Shown here one piece after another: positions 43,616-52,651 of a stretch of DNA of 64,000 nucleotides. A program made the translations under genes and the position numbers. Origin of the DNA: Aquitalea denitrificans (GTDB lineage: Bacteria; Pseudomonadota; Gammaproteobacteria; Burkholderiales; Chromobacteriaceae); assembly GCF_009856625.1 (NCBI RefSeq), contig NZ_CP047241.1:2170001-2234000 (forward strand), written 5' to 3'. Position 1 is the first letter of the stretch. Each line of letters starts with the position of its first letter. The notes below the pieces were generated by a model that worked only from the letters and a program-made list of their open reading frames with translations, did not search any database and was not told where the DNA came from.

Positions 43616-43689
43616 GAATCAGGCAGACAGAAAAATGGCATGGTAGCAAAGCCGGTGCACCTGCAAGGCAGCATATGCATCGCGACATG

Positions 43690-43719
43690 AAAAAAGCACC
43701 CGCTAGCGGGTGCTTTTTT
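43690..43719. terminator. Bidirectional intrinsic terminator
   Basis: GCACCCGC pairs with GCGGGTGC around a TA loop, flanked by six A on one side and six T on the other, so it can act in both directions. On the minus strand it ends the yjdM transcript 24 bases after the stop. Confidence 0.88.
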
Positions 43720-43742
43720 GCAGGAAACCGGACGCAGAAGAA

Positions 43743-44084
43743 TCAGGCTTTCTTGACGAACTCAGACTTCAGACCCATGGCACCGATGCCATCGATCTTG
43801 CAATCGATATCGTGGTCACCATCCACCAGGCGGATGTTCTTTACCTTGGTACCCACCTTCACCACCAGTGAAGAACCCTTCACTTTCAGGTCCTTGATCA
43901 CGGTAACAGTATCGCCATCCTGCAGCAGATTGCCATTGGCATCGCGCACTTCACGGCCCTGTTCTTCACCGGCCGCTTCGGCCTGGGCCGACCATTCGTG
44001 TGCGCACTCCGGGCACACCAGCATGGCGCCGTCTTCGTAGGTAAATTGGGAACCACACTGGGGGCAATTGGGCAAACCGCTCAT
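43743..44084 (-). CDS. yjdM: Zinc-ribbon protein YjdM (PhnA family)
   Basis: A 113-residue protein with an N-terminal zinc ribbon (CPQCGSQFTYEDGAMLVCPECAHEW) and a C-terminal SH3-like domain (GDTVTVIKDLKVKGSS...DHDIDCKI). It belongs to the family once called PhnA, whose role in phosphonate use is doubtful. A terminator follows it. It is a single-gene unit. Confidence 0.92.
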   Translation of the reverse strand: MSGLPNCPQCGSQFTYEDGAMLVCPECAHEWSAQAEAAGEEQGREVRDANGNLLQDGDTVTVIKDLKVKGSSLVVKVGTKVKNIRLVDGDHDIDCKIDGIGAMGLKSEFVKKA

Positions 44085-44217
44085 GCTATACCTTGCTGTA
44101 AATCAGACTGGACAAGAAGCCACCGGCCTCAGCTGGTGACACAAAACGCGCTATTGTACGCCAGACTGCCCACAAGTTCACCCACCCGCTACAGGGTTAA
44201 TCAAGCGACCCACCTGC

Positions 44218-45237
44218 TCAGCGTGCCGCTTGACGGCTAAAGGCCCACCGCCCGGCCAGCAAGGTAAAGCTGGCCACCAGCGCCACCAACACCCAGAAAC
44301 CATGCGGGTGATTGGCCAGCGGCACACCCCCCACGTTCATACCGAAAAAGCCGGCCACGATATTGATGGGCAAGGCCAACACCGTCACCATGGTCAGGGT
44401 GAACAAGGTGCGGTTGGTTTGCTCATTCAACTTGGCAGCCAGCTCTTCCTGTAACAGCTTGATGCGCTCCACCAGCGTGGCCAGATCGTTCAGCACCAAG
44501 GAAAATTCTTCGGTAGATTCACGCAAGGCCTGCACATCCGGCTCGGCCAGCCAGATCGGCGGGCGGTTCAGCAGCCGGAACAAAGCCCCCGGCTCCGGGG
44601 CCAGCAGACGCTGCATGCGCACCAGCGTGCGCCGCATGCTGGATAGCTCTGCACGATGATCCTGCAGCCGCTCGGCCAACAGCCGGTCTTCGATATGATC
44701 CACCTTGCAAGTGGTTTCTCGCACGATGCTAGCCATGACATCGGCCTGATCCTGCATCAGGTGAAACAACAGCGAACGCGCCGAAGGGAACACCTCCCCG
44801 GCCTTTACCGCCCCCCGCAGCCTGTCCACCGAACGCAGCGGTCGCACCCGCGCCGTAACCAGCAGCCGCGCACCAGCTGCCACCCACAGGGTGGCCACAT
44901 CCGAACTGACCACACCGAAACCCAGCGCCACATCGTTAATGACCGCCAGCAACATGCCGTCTGACGGTTCGATGCGGGTGGAGCCACCACCGGCATGCAA
45001 CATTTCGTCGAAGCCCTCAGGCAAGTCAAGGTTGGCGCGCATCCAGCGCTCGCACGCGACATGTGCCAGATTGAAATGCAGCCAGACAAAGCCATCCTCA
45101 CCCTGGCTATCCCGCAGGAAATCCAGTGCCTCATCCGACCCGATGGCTTCCCCACGCTGACCGGGAGCAAAACGAAAACCGCTGATCAAGCCAACCTGAT
45201 CAGCGCCATAGGTTTTGCTGACAATAGACAGGCTCAT
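44218..45237 (-). CDS. CorA/ZntB-family divalent metal transporter
   Basis: A 339-residue CorA-superfamily protein. A long cytoplasmic domain is followed by two C-terminal transmembrane helices, with the pore motif GMN in GFFGMNVGG at about residue 300. The sequence is nearer ZntB than CorA, so zinc efflux or uptake is as likely as magnesium transport. The start MSLSIVSK at 45237 is preferred over a 28-codon longer frame. Confidence 0.88.
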   Translation of the reverse strand: MSLSIVSKTYGADQVGLISGFRFAPGQRGEAIGSDEALDFLRDSQGEDGFVWLHFNLAHVACERWMRANLDLPEGFDEMLHAGGGSTRIEPSDGMLLAVINDVALGFGVVSSDVATLWVAAGARLLVTARVRPLRSVDRLRGAVKAGEVFPSARSLLFHLMQDQADVMASIVRETTCKVDHIEDRLLAERLQDHRAELSSMRRTLVRMQRLLAPEPGALFRLLNRPPIWLAEPDVQALRESTEEFSLVLNDLATLVERIKLLQEELAAKLNEQTNRTLFTLTMVTVLALPINIVAGFFGMNVGGVPLANHPHGFWVLVALVASFTLLAGRWAFSRQAAR

Positions 45238-45484
45238 TACTTGCAACACTTTCTTGAAATCGCCAGCTGTAAAACTGGTCACAATGATTCGGATATGGCC
45301 AAGCTTAACACTGAGCATCACTGTTAATTACGACAGTCAGATGACATGGTTTCCGTTTGCATTCACACCACATCCGGGAAGTAGTTGGAAACTAACCAAG
45401 GAAATATCTTATGAAGTTGCAGGAAGTAAGATTAATTAGATTAGGACTAAGCCGCTTAATCAGCGCATGGTGAATTCATAGACT

Positions 45485-45534
45485 GTCTCCTGTTCGGTAA
45501 CGGACAAATCCACTCAGCCCACCACTCAGGAGAC
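45485..45534 (+). promoter_or_regulatory. Leader that can sequester the ribosome binding site
   Basis: GTCTCCTG (45485-45492) is fully complementary to CAGGAGAC (45527-45534), which contains the Shine-Dalgarno sequence of the next gene. An alternative hairpin at 45491-45506 has a six-pair stem with a GTAA (GNRA) tetraloop and uses two of the same bases. The two folds could compete, giving a switch. This is a reading of the sequence, not a known class. Confidence 0.5.
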
Positions 45535-45538
45535 GTTC

Positions 45539-45772
45539 ATGAAATATGCCGCACTTGCGCTCATCACCACCTTCGTTGCCGGCCCGGTACTGGCCAACAA
45601 GCTGCATCAAGAGCAACCCACCGCCAGCGAGGTAAAAGCCTGGCAAGCTGATCACGCGAAAATCAAACAACAAGAACAAAAGAAAGAAAAACACAAGAAA
45701 AACAAGAAACAAAGCTCCGCAGTGACCGGCCAGGTGAAAGAAACCGTTGGCGGCCATCAGCACAACAAATAA
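45539..45772 (+). CDS. Small Lys-rich exported protein
   Basis: A 77-residue protein. A signal peptide (MKYAALALITTFVAGPVLA) precedes a very Lys/Gln-rich region with a run like KQQEQKKEKHKKNKK and a His/Gln end. CAGGAGAC provides a strong ribosome binding site that can be hidden by the leader. The mature form should be a highly positive, disordered periplasmic peptide. No family is recognised; acid or envelope stress roles are possible but unsupported. Confidence 0.7.
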   Translation: MKYAALALITTFVAGPVLANKLHQEQPTASEVKAWQADHAKIKQQEQKKEKHKKNKKQSSAVTGQVKETVGGHQHNK

Positions 45773-45993
45773 GCCATTGCTTGCAGGACAGTTGCCATTG
45801 CAGGTGTCCTGCCTTCAGACCGCCCCCTCACCCGCCCGCAGCCCCTTCCTCACCGCAGCCAAGCGCCCCAGCCATGGCACCCCCCAATCAGTCGCAACAA
45901 ACAAATATTTGATCAAATCTATTGGCAACAGCAGAGAGTCTGGGCTAGAATCATCTGGCATGTGCAAAATATTAAACGAAAAAGTTTAACGAA

Positions 45994-47277
45994 ATGCCAC
46001 AAACCAGCTACCCAGAATCCTACTACGCCGCCTCTGCTAATCCGGTCCCGTCCCGTCCGGCCCTGCAAGGCGATATCGAAACCGACATCTGCATCATCGG
46101 AGCCGGCTACACCGGTCTTTCCACTGCACTCTTTCTGCTGGAAAGCGGCTTCAAGGTTACCGTCCTGGAGGCAGCCCGGGTTGGGTTTGGCGCGTCCGGT
46201 CGCAACGGCGGCCAGATCGTCAACAGTTACAGCCGCGACATCGACGTGATCGAGCGCAGTGTAGGTGGCCCCCAAGCCCGCCTGCTGGGCGACATGGCAT
46301 TTGAAGGCGGCCGGATCATCCGCGAGCGCATTGCCCGATACAACATCGATTGCGCCCTGAAAGACGGCGGCGTGTTTGCTGCGCTAAGTGAAAAGCAGAT
46401 GGGGCATTTGCGATCACAAAAGGCATTGTGGGAGCGCTACGGACACAAGCAACTGCAACTGCTGGGCAAGGACGACATGCGCGGCATTGTGGCTACCGAC
46501 CAGTACGTGGGCGGCATGCTGGACATGAGCGGCGGCCACATCCATCCGCTTAACCTGGCATTGGGCGAAGCCGCTGCCGTAGAGCAACTGGGAGGGGTTA
46601 TCTACGAGCAATCCCCGGCGCTGAGCATTGCACGCGGCAAACAGCCGGTGGTTACCACACCGCAAGGCCGGGTAAAGGCCAGCTTCCTGGTTGTCGCCGG
46701 CAATGCCTACCTGGGCAATCTGCTGCCGGAACTGGCCGCCAAATCCATGCCTTGCGGCACGCAGGTGATCACCACCGAACCACTGGGCGACGAACTGGCC
46801 GCCAGCCTGTTGCCGCAGGATTACTGCGTGGAAGACTGCAATTATCTGCTGGACTACTACCGTCTGAGCCAAGACAAGCGACTGATTTTTGGTGGCGGCG
46901 TGGTTTACGGTGCCCGTGATCCGGCCAATATCGAAGCCATCATTCGTCCCAAAATGCTGAAGGTATTCCCGCAACTGGGCAATGTGAAGATTGACTATGC
47001 GTGGACAGGCAACTTCCTGTTGACACTATCGCGCCTGCCGCAAGTTGGCCGCCTTGGCGACAATATTTACTACTCCCAGGGCTGCAGTGGTCATGGCGTT
47101 ACCTACACCCACCTGGCCGGCAAGGTGATGGCTGAATCGCTGCGTGGTCAGGCCGAGCGTTTCGATGCCTTCGCCACCCTGCCTCACTACCCCTTCCCGG
47201 GTGGCAACCTACTGCGGGTACCATTCACCGCCATGGGTGCCTGGTATTATTCGCTGCGTGACAAACTGGGCGTCTGA
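45994..47277 (+). CDS. puuB: Gamma-glutamylputrescine oxidase
   Basis: A 427-residue FAD-dependent amine oxidase (DadA-like fold). The dinucleotide motif is CIIGAGYTGLSTALFLLESGFKVTVLEA, with GASGRNGGQIVNSY following and GCSGHGVTYTHLAGKVMAE near the C-terminus. These fit PuuB, which oxidises gamma-glutamyl-putrescine in the Puu pathway. PuuA and PuuD are not in the window; PuuC-like and SpuC-like genes lie 13-15 kb away. The promoter region before it has no clear operator. Confidence 0.85.
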   Translation: MPQTSYPESYYAASANPVPSRPALQGDIETDICIIGAGYTGLSTALFLLESGFKVTVLEAARVGFGASGRNGGQIVNSYSRDIDVIERSVGGPQARLLGDMAFEGGRIIRERIARYNIDCALKDGGVFAALSEKQMGHLRSQKALWERYGHKQLQLLGKDDMRGIVATDQYVGGMLDMSGGHIHPLNLALGEAAAVEQLGGVIYEQSPALSIARGKQPVVTTPQGRVKASFLVVAGNAYLGNLLPELAAKSMPCGTQVITTEPLGDELAASLLPQDYCVEDCNYLLDYYRLSQDKRLIFGGGVVYGARDPANIEAIIRPKMLKVFPQLGNVKIDYAWTGNFLLTLSRLPQVGRLGDNIYYSQGCSGHGVTYTHLAGKVMAESLRGQAERFDAFATLPHYPFPGGNLLRVPFTAMGAWYYSLRDKLGV

Positions 47278-47525
47278 GCTGCTCGCCACAACCGCGCCGG
47301 AGCGGCCAGCAGGCACTCCGGCGCACCTTCTGTCCAGCAACACCCATCCCAAGTCCCATCCGCACTGGCAGGTACCGGCCTGCTTTTTACATATCCTTAC
47401 CCTATTTGCAAAAGCAAACATTTTTTGACCTGTCTTGCCCATCCTGCCAGCTTCACGCTCAGGGATAATCGTGCGTACCGGCATGTGTCCGTCATGCCCT
47501 CACCCTCAAGGCAAGCACAGACAAG

Positions 47526-48986
47526 ATGAGCAGCGCATCCATTACCACCTCCGCCGGCCCGCTCGACGTGCAGAACATCGTCAGTCAACTGATGACGGTG
47601 GAAAAGCAGCCGCTCGCCACCAGCCAGACCAAGCTGAAAACCTTCAACAGCAAACTCAGCGATATCGGGCAGGTCAGTTCTGCCTTGTCCGGCCTGCAAA
47701 CCGCAGTCAACGACCTGGCATCGGGCAATTTCCTGCATACCCTGAAAGCCAGCACCTCGGATGCCACCATCGCCACGGTGGACACCAACGGTAGCGGCCT
47801 TGCCGGCAACTACCAATTGAATGTGGAAGATCTGGCCAAGCCACGTCAACTGGTGTTCGACACTACATCGGACGGGCAATCCATTACCAGCACCAGTACT
47901 GCGCTTGCCAATGTTCCTGATTCACTCACCATTGCAGTGGGTGGCAACAGCACCACCGTGCAGCTGCGCGACCCGGTCAGCACCACGGCAACCGACGCCA
48001 GCAGCAGCGATGGCACCACCACCGCGACACCGGCCAGCGTCACCCTGCAGGACATCGCCGACAAGATCAATGCTGCCAATACCGGCGTCAATGCCTCCAT
48101 CGTGCATTACAAAGGCAGCTATTCACTGGTGATTGCTTCCGCCGAATCAGGCTCGGACAGTGCGTTCAGCATTACCGCTGGCGGCAGCGACAGCAGCCTG
48201 ACGCAAACCGGCGCCAACACCCTGGCCGGCTTGCAGCAAAGCGACACCGCCATCAGTGAATCCAGCGATGCCAGCGACGCCTCACTCACGGTGAATGGCG
48301 TATATGTATCGTCCAGCAGTAACACCGTCAGCGACGTGATCAACGGTGCCACCATCAGCCTGCAGAAGTCCGGTGAAGCATCCATCACCATGACGCAGGA
48401 CAACAGCAGCATTGCCAGCAAACTGCAGGGGTTTGTTGATGCCTACAACAAGGTGCAAAGCGCGCTGGACAATGCGTCCGGCGGCAGCATGAAGGGGGAT
48501 GCGGCACTGACATCAATCCGCAACCAACTCAGCGCGGTATTGCAAACCCCGGTCAGCGGGGCCGACCCGGTCACCTCCTACGCCTATTTGTCGCAGGTGG
48601 GCATTTCCATTCAAAAGGACGGCACCTTGTCGCTGGACCAGTCCGCTTTCAACAAAGCGCTTAGCAACAAACCGACAGCCGTGGGCAATCTGTTCGGCAA
48701 CAGTAGCAATACCGGCTTTGCCGACCGCTTCAACACCACCATCAACAATTTGCTGGGACCAGCGGGGATAGTCGTGACCAAGCAACATGATCTGAACCAG
48801 AACGTAACGGATGAAACCGGCCACCAGACTCAGCTGCAAACCAAGATGAGTGACAAGCAGGCCAACTACCTGCGTCAGTACACCACCCTGAACGCCACCC
48901 TGGCCAAGATGCAGCAATCCACCAGCAATCTGTCCGGGCTGATGGCTGGCGTCAGCTCCGCCGGTTCATCTTCTGGGTCTTCGTGA
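47526..48986 (+). CDS. fliD: Flagellar filament cap protein FliD, copy 1
   Basis: A 486-residue FliD (HAP2). The N-terminal heptad region has GPLDVQNIVSQLMTVEKQPLATSQTKLKTF; the C-terminal region has QGFVDAYNKVQSALDNASGG and the cap-forming FADRFNTTINNLLGPAGIVVTKQHDLNQ. It caps the flagellar filament and promotes flagellin assembly. A close paralogue follows 183 bases on. Compared with that copy it has a Thr/Ala/Ser-rich insertion near residue 155 and a Ser-rich tail. No other flagellar gene is nearby. Confidence 0.93.
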   Translation: MSSASITTSAGPLDVQNIVSQLMTVEKQPLATSQTKLKTFNSKLSDIGQVSSALSGLQTAVNDLASGNFLHTLKASTSDATIATVDTNGSGLAGNYQLNVEDLAKPRQLVFDTTSDGQSITSTSTALANVPDSLTIAVGGNSTTVQLRDPVSTTATDASSSDGTTTATPASVTLQDIADKINAANTGVNASIVHYKGSYSLVIASAESGSDSAFSITAGGSDSSLTQTGANTLAGLQQSDTAISESSDASDASLTVNGVYVSSSSNTVSDVINGATISLQKSGEASITMTQDNSSIASKLQGFVDAYNKVQSALDNASGGSMKGDAALTSIRNQLSAVLQTPVSGADPVTSYAYLSQVGISIQKDGTLSLDQSAFNKALSNKPTAVGNLFGNSSNTGFADRFNTTINNLLGPAGIVVTKQHDLNQNVTDETGHQTQLQTKMSDKQANYLRQYTTLNATLAKMQQSTSNLSGLMAGVSSAGSSSGSS

Positions 48987-49083
48987 TCCGGCAACTGACT
49001 GGCACGGCAATGCTGCCGACAGCCTGTTTGACAATTTGTGACAACCTTAACAGTTGGCAACATCTTTTAACGGTGATTTGCCA

Positions 49084-49111
49084 TCAAGCTGCCCTCTCTC
49101 CCGCCCGATAA
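49084..49111 (+). promoter_or_regulatory. Sigma-28-like promoter before fliD copy 2
   Basis: TCAAGCTG (49084-49091) and CCCGATAA (49104-49111) with 12 bases between resemble the FliA consensus TAAAGTTT-N11-GCCGATAA. The match is partial in both parts. It is 58 bases before the second fliD start, in the 183-base spacer, so this copy may be expressed on its own. Confidence 0.5.
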
Positions 49112-49169
49112 TGCAGATAGAGCCTGAACAGGGCCTGTCTGCCTATCTGCGGACAGCAAGGAGAACAGC

Positions 49170-50537
49170 ATGAGTTCAGCATCCATTACCACGACCGCCG
49201 GCCCACTGGACGTTCAGTCCATTGTCAGCCAGCTGATGTCGGTTGAGCAGCAACCGCTTACCGATAGCCAGAACAAGGTTTCCACCTACAAGACCGACCT
49301 GAGCGACATGGGCCAGATCAGCTCTGCGCTATCCGCCTTGCAATCATCGGTCAGCAGCCTGTCTTCCGGTGCTTTCCTGCAAACCTTCAAGGCCACAAGC
49401 TCGGACAGCACCATTGCATCCGTCAGTACCAGCACCGGAGGGATTGCCGGCAATTATCAGCTGAATGTCAGCAAGCTGGCACAGTCGCGCCAGCTGGTAT
49501 TCGACGAAAACAGCAGCGGACAGCCCATTACCAGCGCCACCGCTGCCCTGAGTGGCGCGCCCTCCTCGCTCACCTTCAGCGTGGCCGGCACCAGCACCAC
49601 CGTGCAGTTGAACAACGGCGGCAGCAGCGGTGAAAGCCTGCAAAATATTTCCGATGCCATCAACTCGGCCAATGCCGGGGTCAATGCCTCCATCGTGCAG
49701 TACAACGGCAATTACTCGCTGGTGATTGCTTCGGCCAATTCCGGCTCGGCCAATGCTTTCAGTGTCACCGCTGGCGGGACCGATAGTGGCAACACCAGCG
49801 GCAACATCCTGGCTGGTTTGCAGCAAAGTAGCACCGCAACCAGCGAGTCGCTTGCCGCCAGCGATGCCCTCATGACCGTAAATGGCGTCAATGTTTCATC
49901 CAGCAGCAATGCCGTTACCGGGGTGATCAATGGCGCCACGGTAAACCTGGAGAAAACAGGCCAGGTCACCATCGGCATGGCCCAGGACACCTCCGGCATT
50001 GCCAGCACCCTGCAAGGTTTTGTTGATGCCTACAACAAGGTGTACAGCACGGTTAACAGTGCCTTTAACGGTGACATGAAGGGCGACGACTCCTTGCTGT
50101 CCATCCAGGACCAGCTGTCCTCGGTATTGCAGACACAGGTAGCAGGCGTGAATGCCAGCACTTCCTATGCCTATCTGTCACAGGTGGGCATTTCCCTGCA
50201 AAAGGACGGCACGCTGGCACTGGACCAGACTGCCTTCAACAAGGCACTCACCAGCAACCCCAGCGCGGTGGCCAATCTGTTCGGCAACAGCAGCAGCACC
50301 GGTTTTGCCGACCGCTTCAACAGCACCATCAACAATCTGCTGGGACCAACCGGCATCGTAGTGACCAAACAGAACGACCTGAACCAGAGCGTTACCGACG
50401 AAACCAGCCATCAGACGGAAATCCAGACCAATCTGGATGCCTTGCGCGCTTCCTATCTGCAGCAATACACCACGCTGAACGCCACACTGGCCCAGATGCA
50501 GCAATCCACCAGCAACCTCGCCAGCCTGCTGGCCTGA
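49170..50537 (+). CDS. fliD: Flagellar filament cap protein FliD, copy 2
   Basis: A 455-residue FliD with an AAGGAG ribosome binding site. It shares the N-terminal SSASIT-x-AGPLDVQ and the C-terminal FADRFNSTINNLLGPTGIVVTKQNDLNQ with the first copy, so the pair arose by duplication. The middle of the two copies has diverged most. Two caps could fit different filaments or vary surface antigens; this is inference. Confidence 0.92.
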   Translation: MSSASITTTAGPLDVQSIVSQLMSVEQQPLTDSQNKVSTYKTDLSDMGQISSALSALQSSVSSLSSGAFLQTFKATSSDSTIASVSTSTGGIAGNYQLNVSKLAQSRQLVFDENSSGQPITSATAALSGAPSSLTFSVAGTSTTVQLNNGGSSGESLQNISDAINSANAGVNASIVQYNGNYSLVIASANSGSANAFSVTAGGTDSGNTSGNILAGLQQSSTATSESLAASDALMTVNGVNVSSSSNAVTGVINGATVNLEKTGQVTIGMAQDTSGIASTLQGFVDAYNKVYSTVNSAFNGDMKGDDSLLSIQDQLSSVLQTQVAGVNASTSYAYLSQVGISLQKDGTLALDQTAFNKALTSNPSAVANLFGNSSSTGFADRFNSTINNLLGPTGIVVTKQNDLNQSVTDETSHQTEIQTNLDALRASYLQQYTTLNATLAQMQQSTSNLASLLA

Positions 50538-50560
50538 TACCCATCAGGAGGCAGACAGCA

Positions 50561-50598
50561 AAAACGCCGCTGCGGCATAGGCCGGGCGGCGTTTTTTT
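50561..50598 (+). terminator. Intrinsic terminator after fliD copy 2
   Basis: AAAACGCCGC (50561-50570) pairs with GCGGCGTTTT (50586-50595) with a GC-rich loop, followed by a T-run to 50598. It ends the fliD transcript and, read the other way, could also stop the convergent exporter gene. Confidence 0.88.
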
Positions 50599-50617
50599 AC
50601 TACCGGAGCAAGTCAGA

Positions 50618-51205
50618 TCAACCCAGCAGCTGGTTACCATTGATGGCATTCATCAGCGCCAGCCCCCCCAGCACCACAAAAATCAGCGAAGCGACAATAT
50701 GCACGGCCTTGGTGGGCAGGCGATCGGCAAAACGGCTGCCCAGATAGATCACCGGCACGTTGGCCAGCATCATGCCCAGCGTGGTGCCAGCCACTACCGG
50801 CATGAAGTCATGAAAGCGCGCTGCCAGCGCAATGGTCACCACTTGCGTCTTGTCACCCATTTCCGCCAGGAAAAAGGCAAACACGGTGGTGGCAAACACC
50901 CCCATCTGGCGCTTGGGCATGACGATTTCACCCTCATCCAGCTTGTCGGGAATCAAAATCCAGCCAGCCATCAGGGCAAAGGAAGCAACGACAGTCCAGT
51001 TGAGGATATTGGGGCTGAGCGCGGTGGACAGCCAGGCACCCAGGCCACCGGCACCGGCATGGTTGACCAGCGTGGCCAGCAAAATGCCAAGAATGATGGG
51101 AACAGGCTTGCGGTAACGCGCCGCCAGAATCAGGGAAAGCAGTTGGGTCTTGTCGCCGATTTCGGCCAGGGCTACTACACCGGTGGATACCAGAAAAGAC
51201 TGCAT
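50618..51205 (-). CDS. Mn2+ exporter (MntX/TMEM165-GDT1 family)
   Basis: A 195-residue membrane protein with about six helices and two copies of the family motif E-x-GDKT: ALAEIGDKTQLLSLILAARY near residue 13 and LAEMGDKTQVVTIALAARF near 113. Homologues export manganese. An Mn riboswitch upstream supports that role. The start MQSFLV at 51205 follows GGAGAACACTTG. Confidence 0.93.
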   Translation of the reverse strand: MQSFLVSTGVVALAEIGDKTQLLSLILAARYRKPVPIILGILLATLVNHAGAGGLGAWLSTALSPNILNWTVVASFALMAGWILIPDKLDEGEIVMPKRQMGVFATTVFAFFLAEMGDKTQVVTIALAARFHDFMPVVAGTTLGMMLANVPVIYLGSRFADRLPTKAVHIVASLIFVVLGGLALMNAINGNQLLG

Positions 51206-51217
51206 CAAGTGTTCTCC

Positions 51218-51262
51218 ATGGCCGGGACGCGAAAACGAGTGACCGCAATGCGTCCCGGCCAT
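51218..51262 (-). promoter_or_regulatory. Expression-platform hairpin of the Mn riboswitch
   Basis: ATGGCCGGGACGC (51218-51230) pairs with GCGTCCCGGCCAT (51250-51262), a 13-pair stem. On the minus-strand RNA it sits between the aptamer and the Shine-Dalgarno GGAGA that follows immediately, so folding could affect ribosome access. There is no U-run, so translation rather than termination control is favoured. Confidence 0.65.
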
Positions 51263-51270
51263 GCAGAGCA

Positions 51271-51377
51271 TTACGGTCAAAAGTCTCGCCAAGTCTCGGA
51301 CCACGTGTGCCATGCCGGAACCGGCAAGTCTGTTGACACACGTCCCTCTCGCATTCGGAGGGCGGCTACTCCCTGAT
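51271..51377 (-). promoter_or_regulatory. yybP-ykoY manganese riboswitch
   Basis: The minus strand carries the conserved blocks of this class in order: ATCAGGGAGTAGCC, a GC-rich helix with the two arms of the junction (ACTTGCCGG and CCGGCA) and GGCGAGACTTTTGACCG at the end. It precedes a manganese exporter gene, the classic target. Mn binding should turn expression on. Confidence 0.9.
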
Positions 51378-51387
51378 GACGGGTGGC

Positions 51388-51415
51388 ATTGTAAACGAGC
51401 CATGCCATTTGGCAA
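51388..51415 (-). promoter_or_regulatory. Sigma-70-type promoter for the riboswitch transcript
   Basis: On the minus strand TTGCCA (51415-51410) and TACAAT (51393-51388) are spaced by 16 bases. This is a good housekeeping promoter, positioned so that RNA would begin just before the riboswitch. Confidence 0.7.
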
Positions 51416-51479
51416 GCCCCTTGCCCTGATTTTCGCCATGCGCCGGGCCATCCGCCAGCCCGGCGCATGGCCACTGGGC

Positions 51480-52523
51480 TTAGCGCGCCGCCCAGGCGTT
51501 GAAGCGCTGCTCCAGGTTTTCGCCGTGATCCACCCAGAAGCTGCTGTCAATCGCCACGCCCTGCTTCAGGTTTTGCGGGGCAGTGGGCAGATTGCCCAGT
51601 ATGCCCTTGTCGATCAGCGCGGCCGCCTTGCGGTGACTCACCCCGTAGCTGATGCCCTTCACGTATTCGGCCTGTGCTCCCGGCTGGCTGACAAAGGCCA
51701 GGAACTTGTAGGCGGCATCCAGATTGGGACTGCCCTTGGGAATGGTCCAGTAGTCGTAATCGTAGATATTGCCGTTCCACACCATTTGCAGCTGTTTGCC
51801 GCCTTCCTTCTGCGCCGCGCTGATGCGGCCGTTATAGGCCGAACTCATCACCACATCGCCCGCGGCCAGGTATTGTGCCGGCTGCGCGCCCGCCTCCCAC
51901 CACTGGATATAAGGCTTGAGCTGGTCCAGCTTGGCAAAGGCACGATTTAAACCCGCCGGGGTATTGAGCACCTTGTACACATCATGCGCTGCCACCCCGT
52001 CTGCCATCAGGGCAATTTCCAGCGTGTACTTGGCCCCTTTGCGCAAGGCGCGCTTGCCGGGGTATTTCTTCACGTCCCAGAAATCGGCCCAGGAACGCGG
52101 GGCGGTCTTGAGCTTGTCGCTGTTATAGGCCAGCACCGTACTCCAGGCGTAGGCCGCCATGCCGCAGGCCTGGGCGGCGCCGGGCAGCAGTTCGGCCGGC
52201 TTGATGATGCGGCGGTAGTCCAGCTTTTCGAACATGCCTTCGTCACAGCCGCGCAGCAGGTCTGGCGATTCGACATCCAGCACATCCCAGCTCACCCGCT
52301 TACTGTCGACCATGGCACGCACCCGTGCCATTTCACCGTTGTAATCGCCACTCACCACCTTGATGCCGCTGCTGGCGGCAAAGGGCTGGTAGTAGGCTTT
52401 TTGCTGGGCTTCCTTGTTGGCACCACCAAACGACACCACGGTCAGTTCGGTAGCCTGGGCGGCAGCGCTCAGCAATACGCAGCCCAGTACGGCTGCAACA
52501 CGACAATGCTTGAATGTGGGCAT
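51480..52523 (-). CDS. Polyamine-type ABC transporter binding protein
   Basis: A 347-residue protein with a signal peptide (VAAVLGCVLLSAAAQA) and a PotD/PotF-like fold: LTVVSFGGANKEAQQKAYY, WDVLDVESPDLL, YNGRISAAQKEGG and YDYDYWTIPKGSPN. It resembles putrescine/spermidine binders of the extended family. The permease and ATPase genes are not adjacent. It is preceded by a LysR gene on the same strand. Confidence 0.85.
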   Translation of the reverse strand: MPTFKHCRVAAVLGCVLLSAAAQATELTVVSFGGANKEAQQKAYYQPFAASSGIKVVSGDYNGEMARVRAMVDSKRVSWDVLDVESPDLLRGCDEGMFEKLDYRRIIKPAELLPGAAQACGMAAYAWSTVLAYNSDKLKTAPRSWADFWDVKKYPGKRALRKGAKYTLEIALMADGVAAHDVYKVLNTPAGLNRAFAKLDQLKPYIQWWEAGAQPAQYLAAGDVVMSSAYNGRISAAQKEGGKQLQMVWNGNIYDYDYWTIPKGSPNLDAAYKFLAFVSQPGAQAEYVKGISYGVSHRKAAALIDKGILGNLPTAPQNLKQGVAIDSSFWVDHGENLEQRFNAWAAR

Positions 52524-52651
52524 GGCAAATCCTTACAGGAGACTCAGCCAGGTGGGCGGCTGCAAGCACACTGTAGGGACAGCGCTGCCAATCGGTAAAA
52601 TAGCTTTACCTTGTCAACTGCATTGGTTTTTGCGATGCAGCAACAGCGGGC

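Noticed and set aside
45783..45812. GCAGGACA/TGTCCTGC hairpin after the Lys-rich gene
   Set aside because: The stem is good, but no U-run follows, so it was not listed as a terminator.
47294..47324. GCGCCGGAG/CTCCGGCGC hairpin after puuB
   Set aside because: A nine-pair stem with no U-run; it may aid termination but cannot be called.
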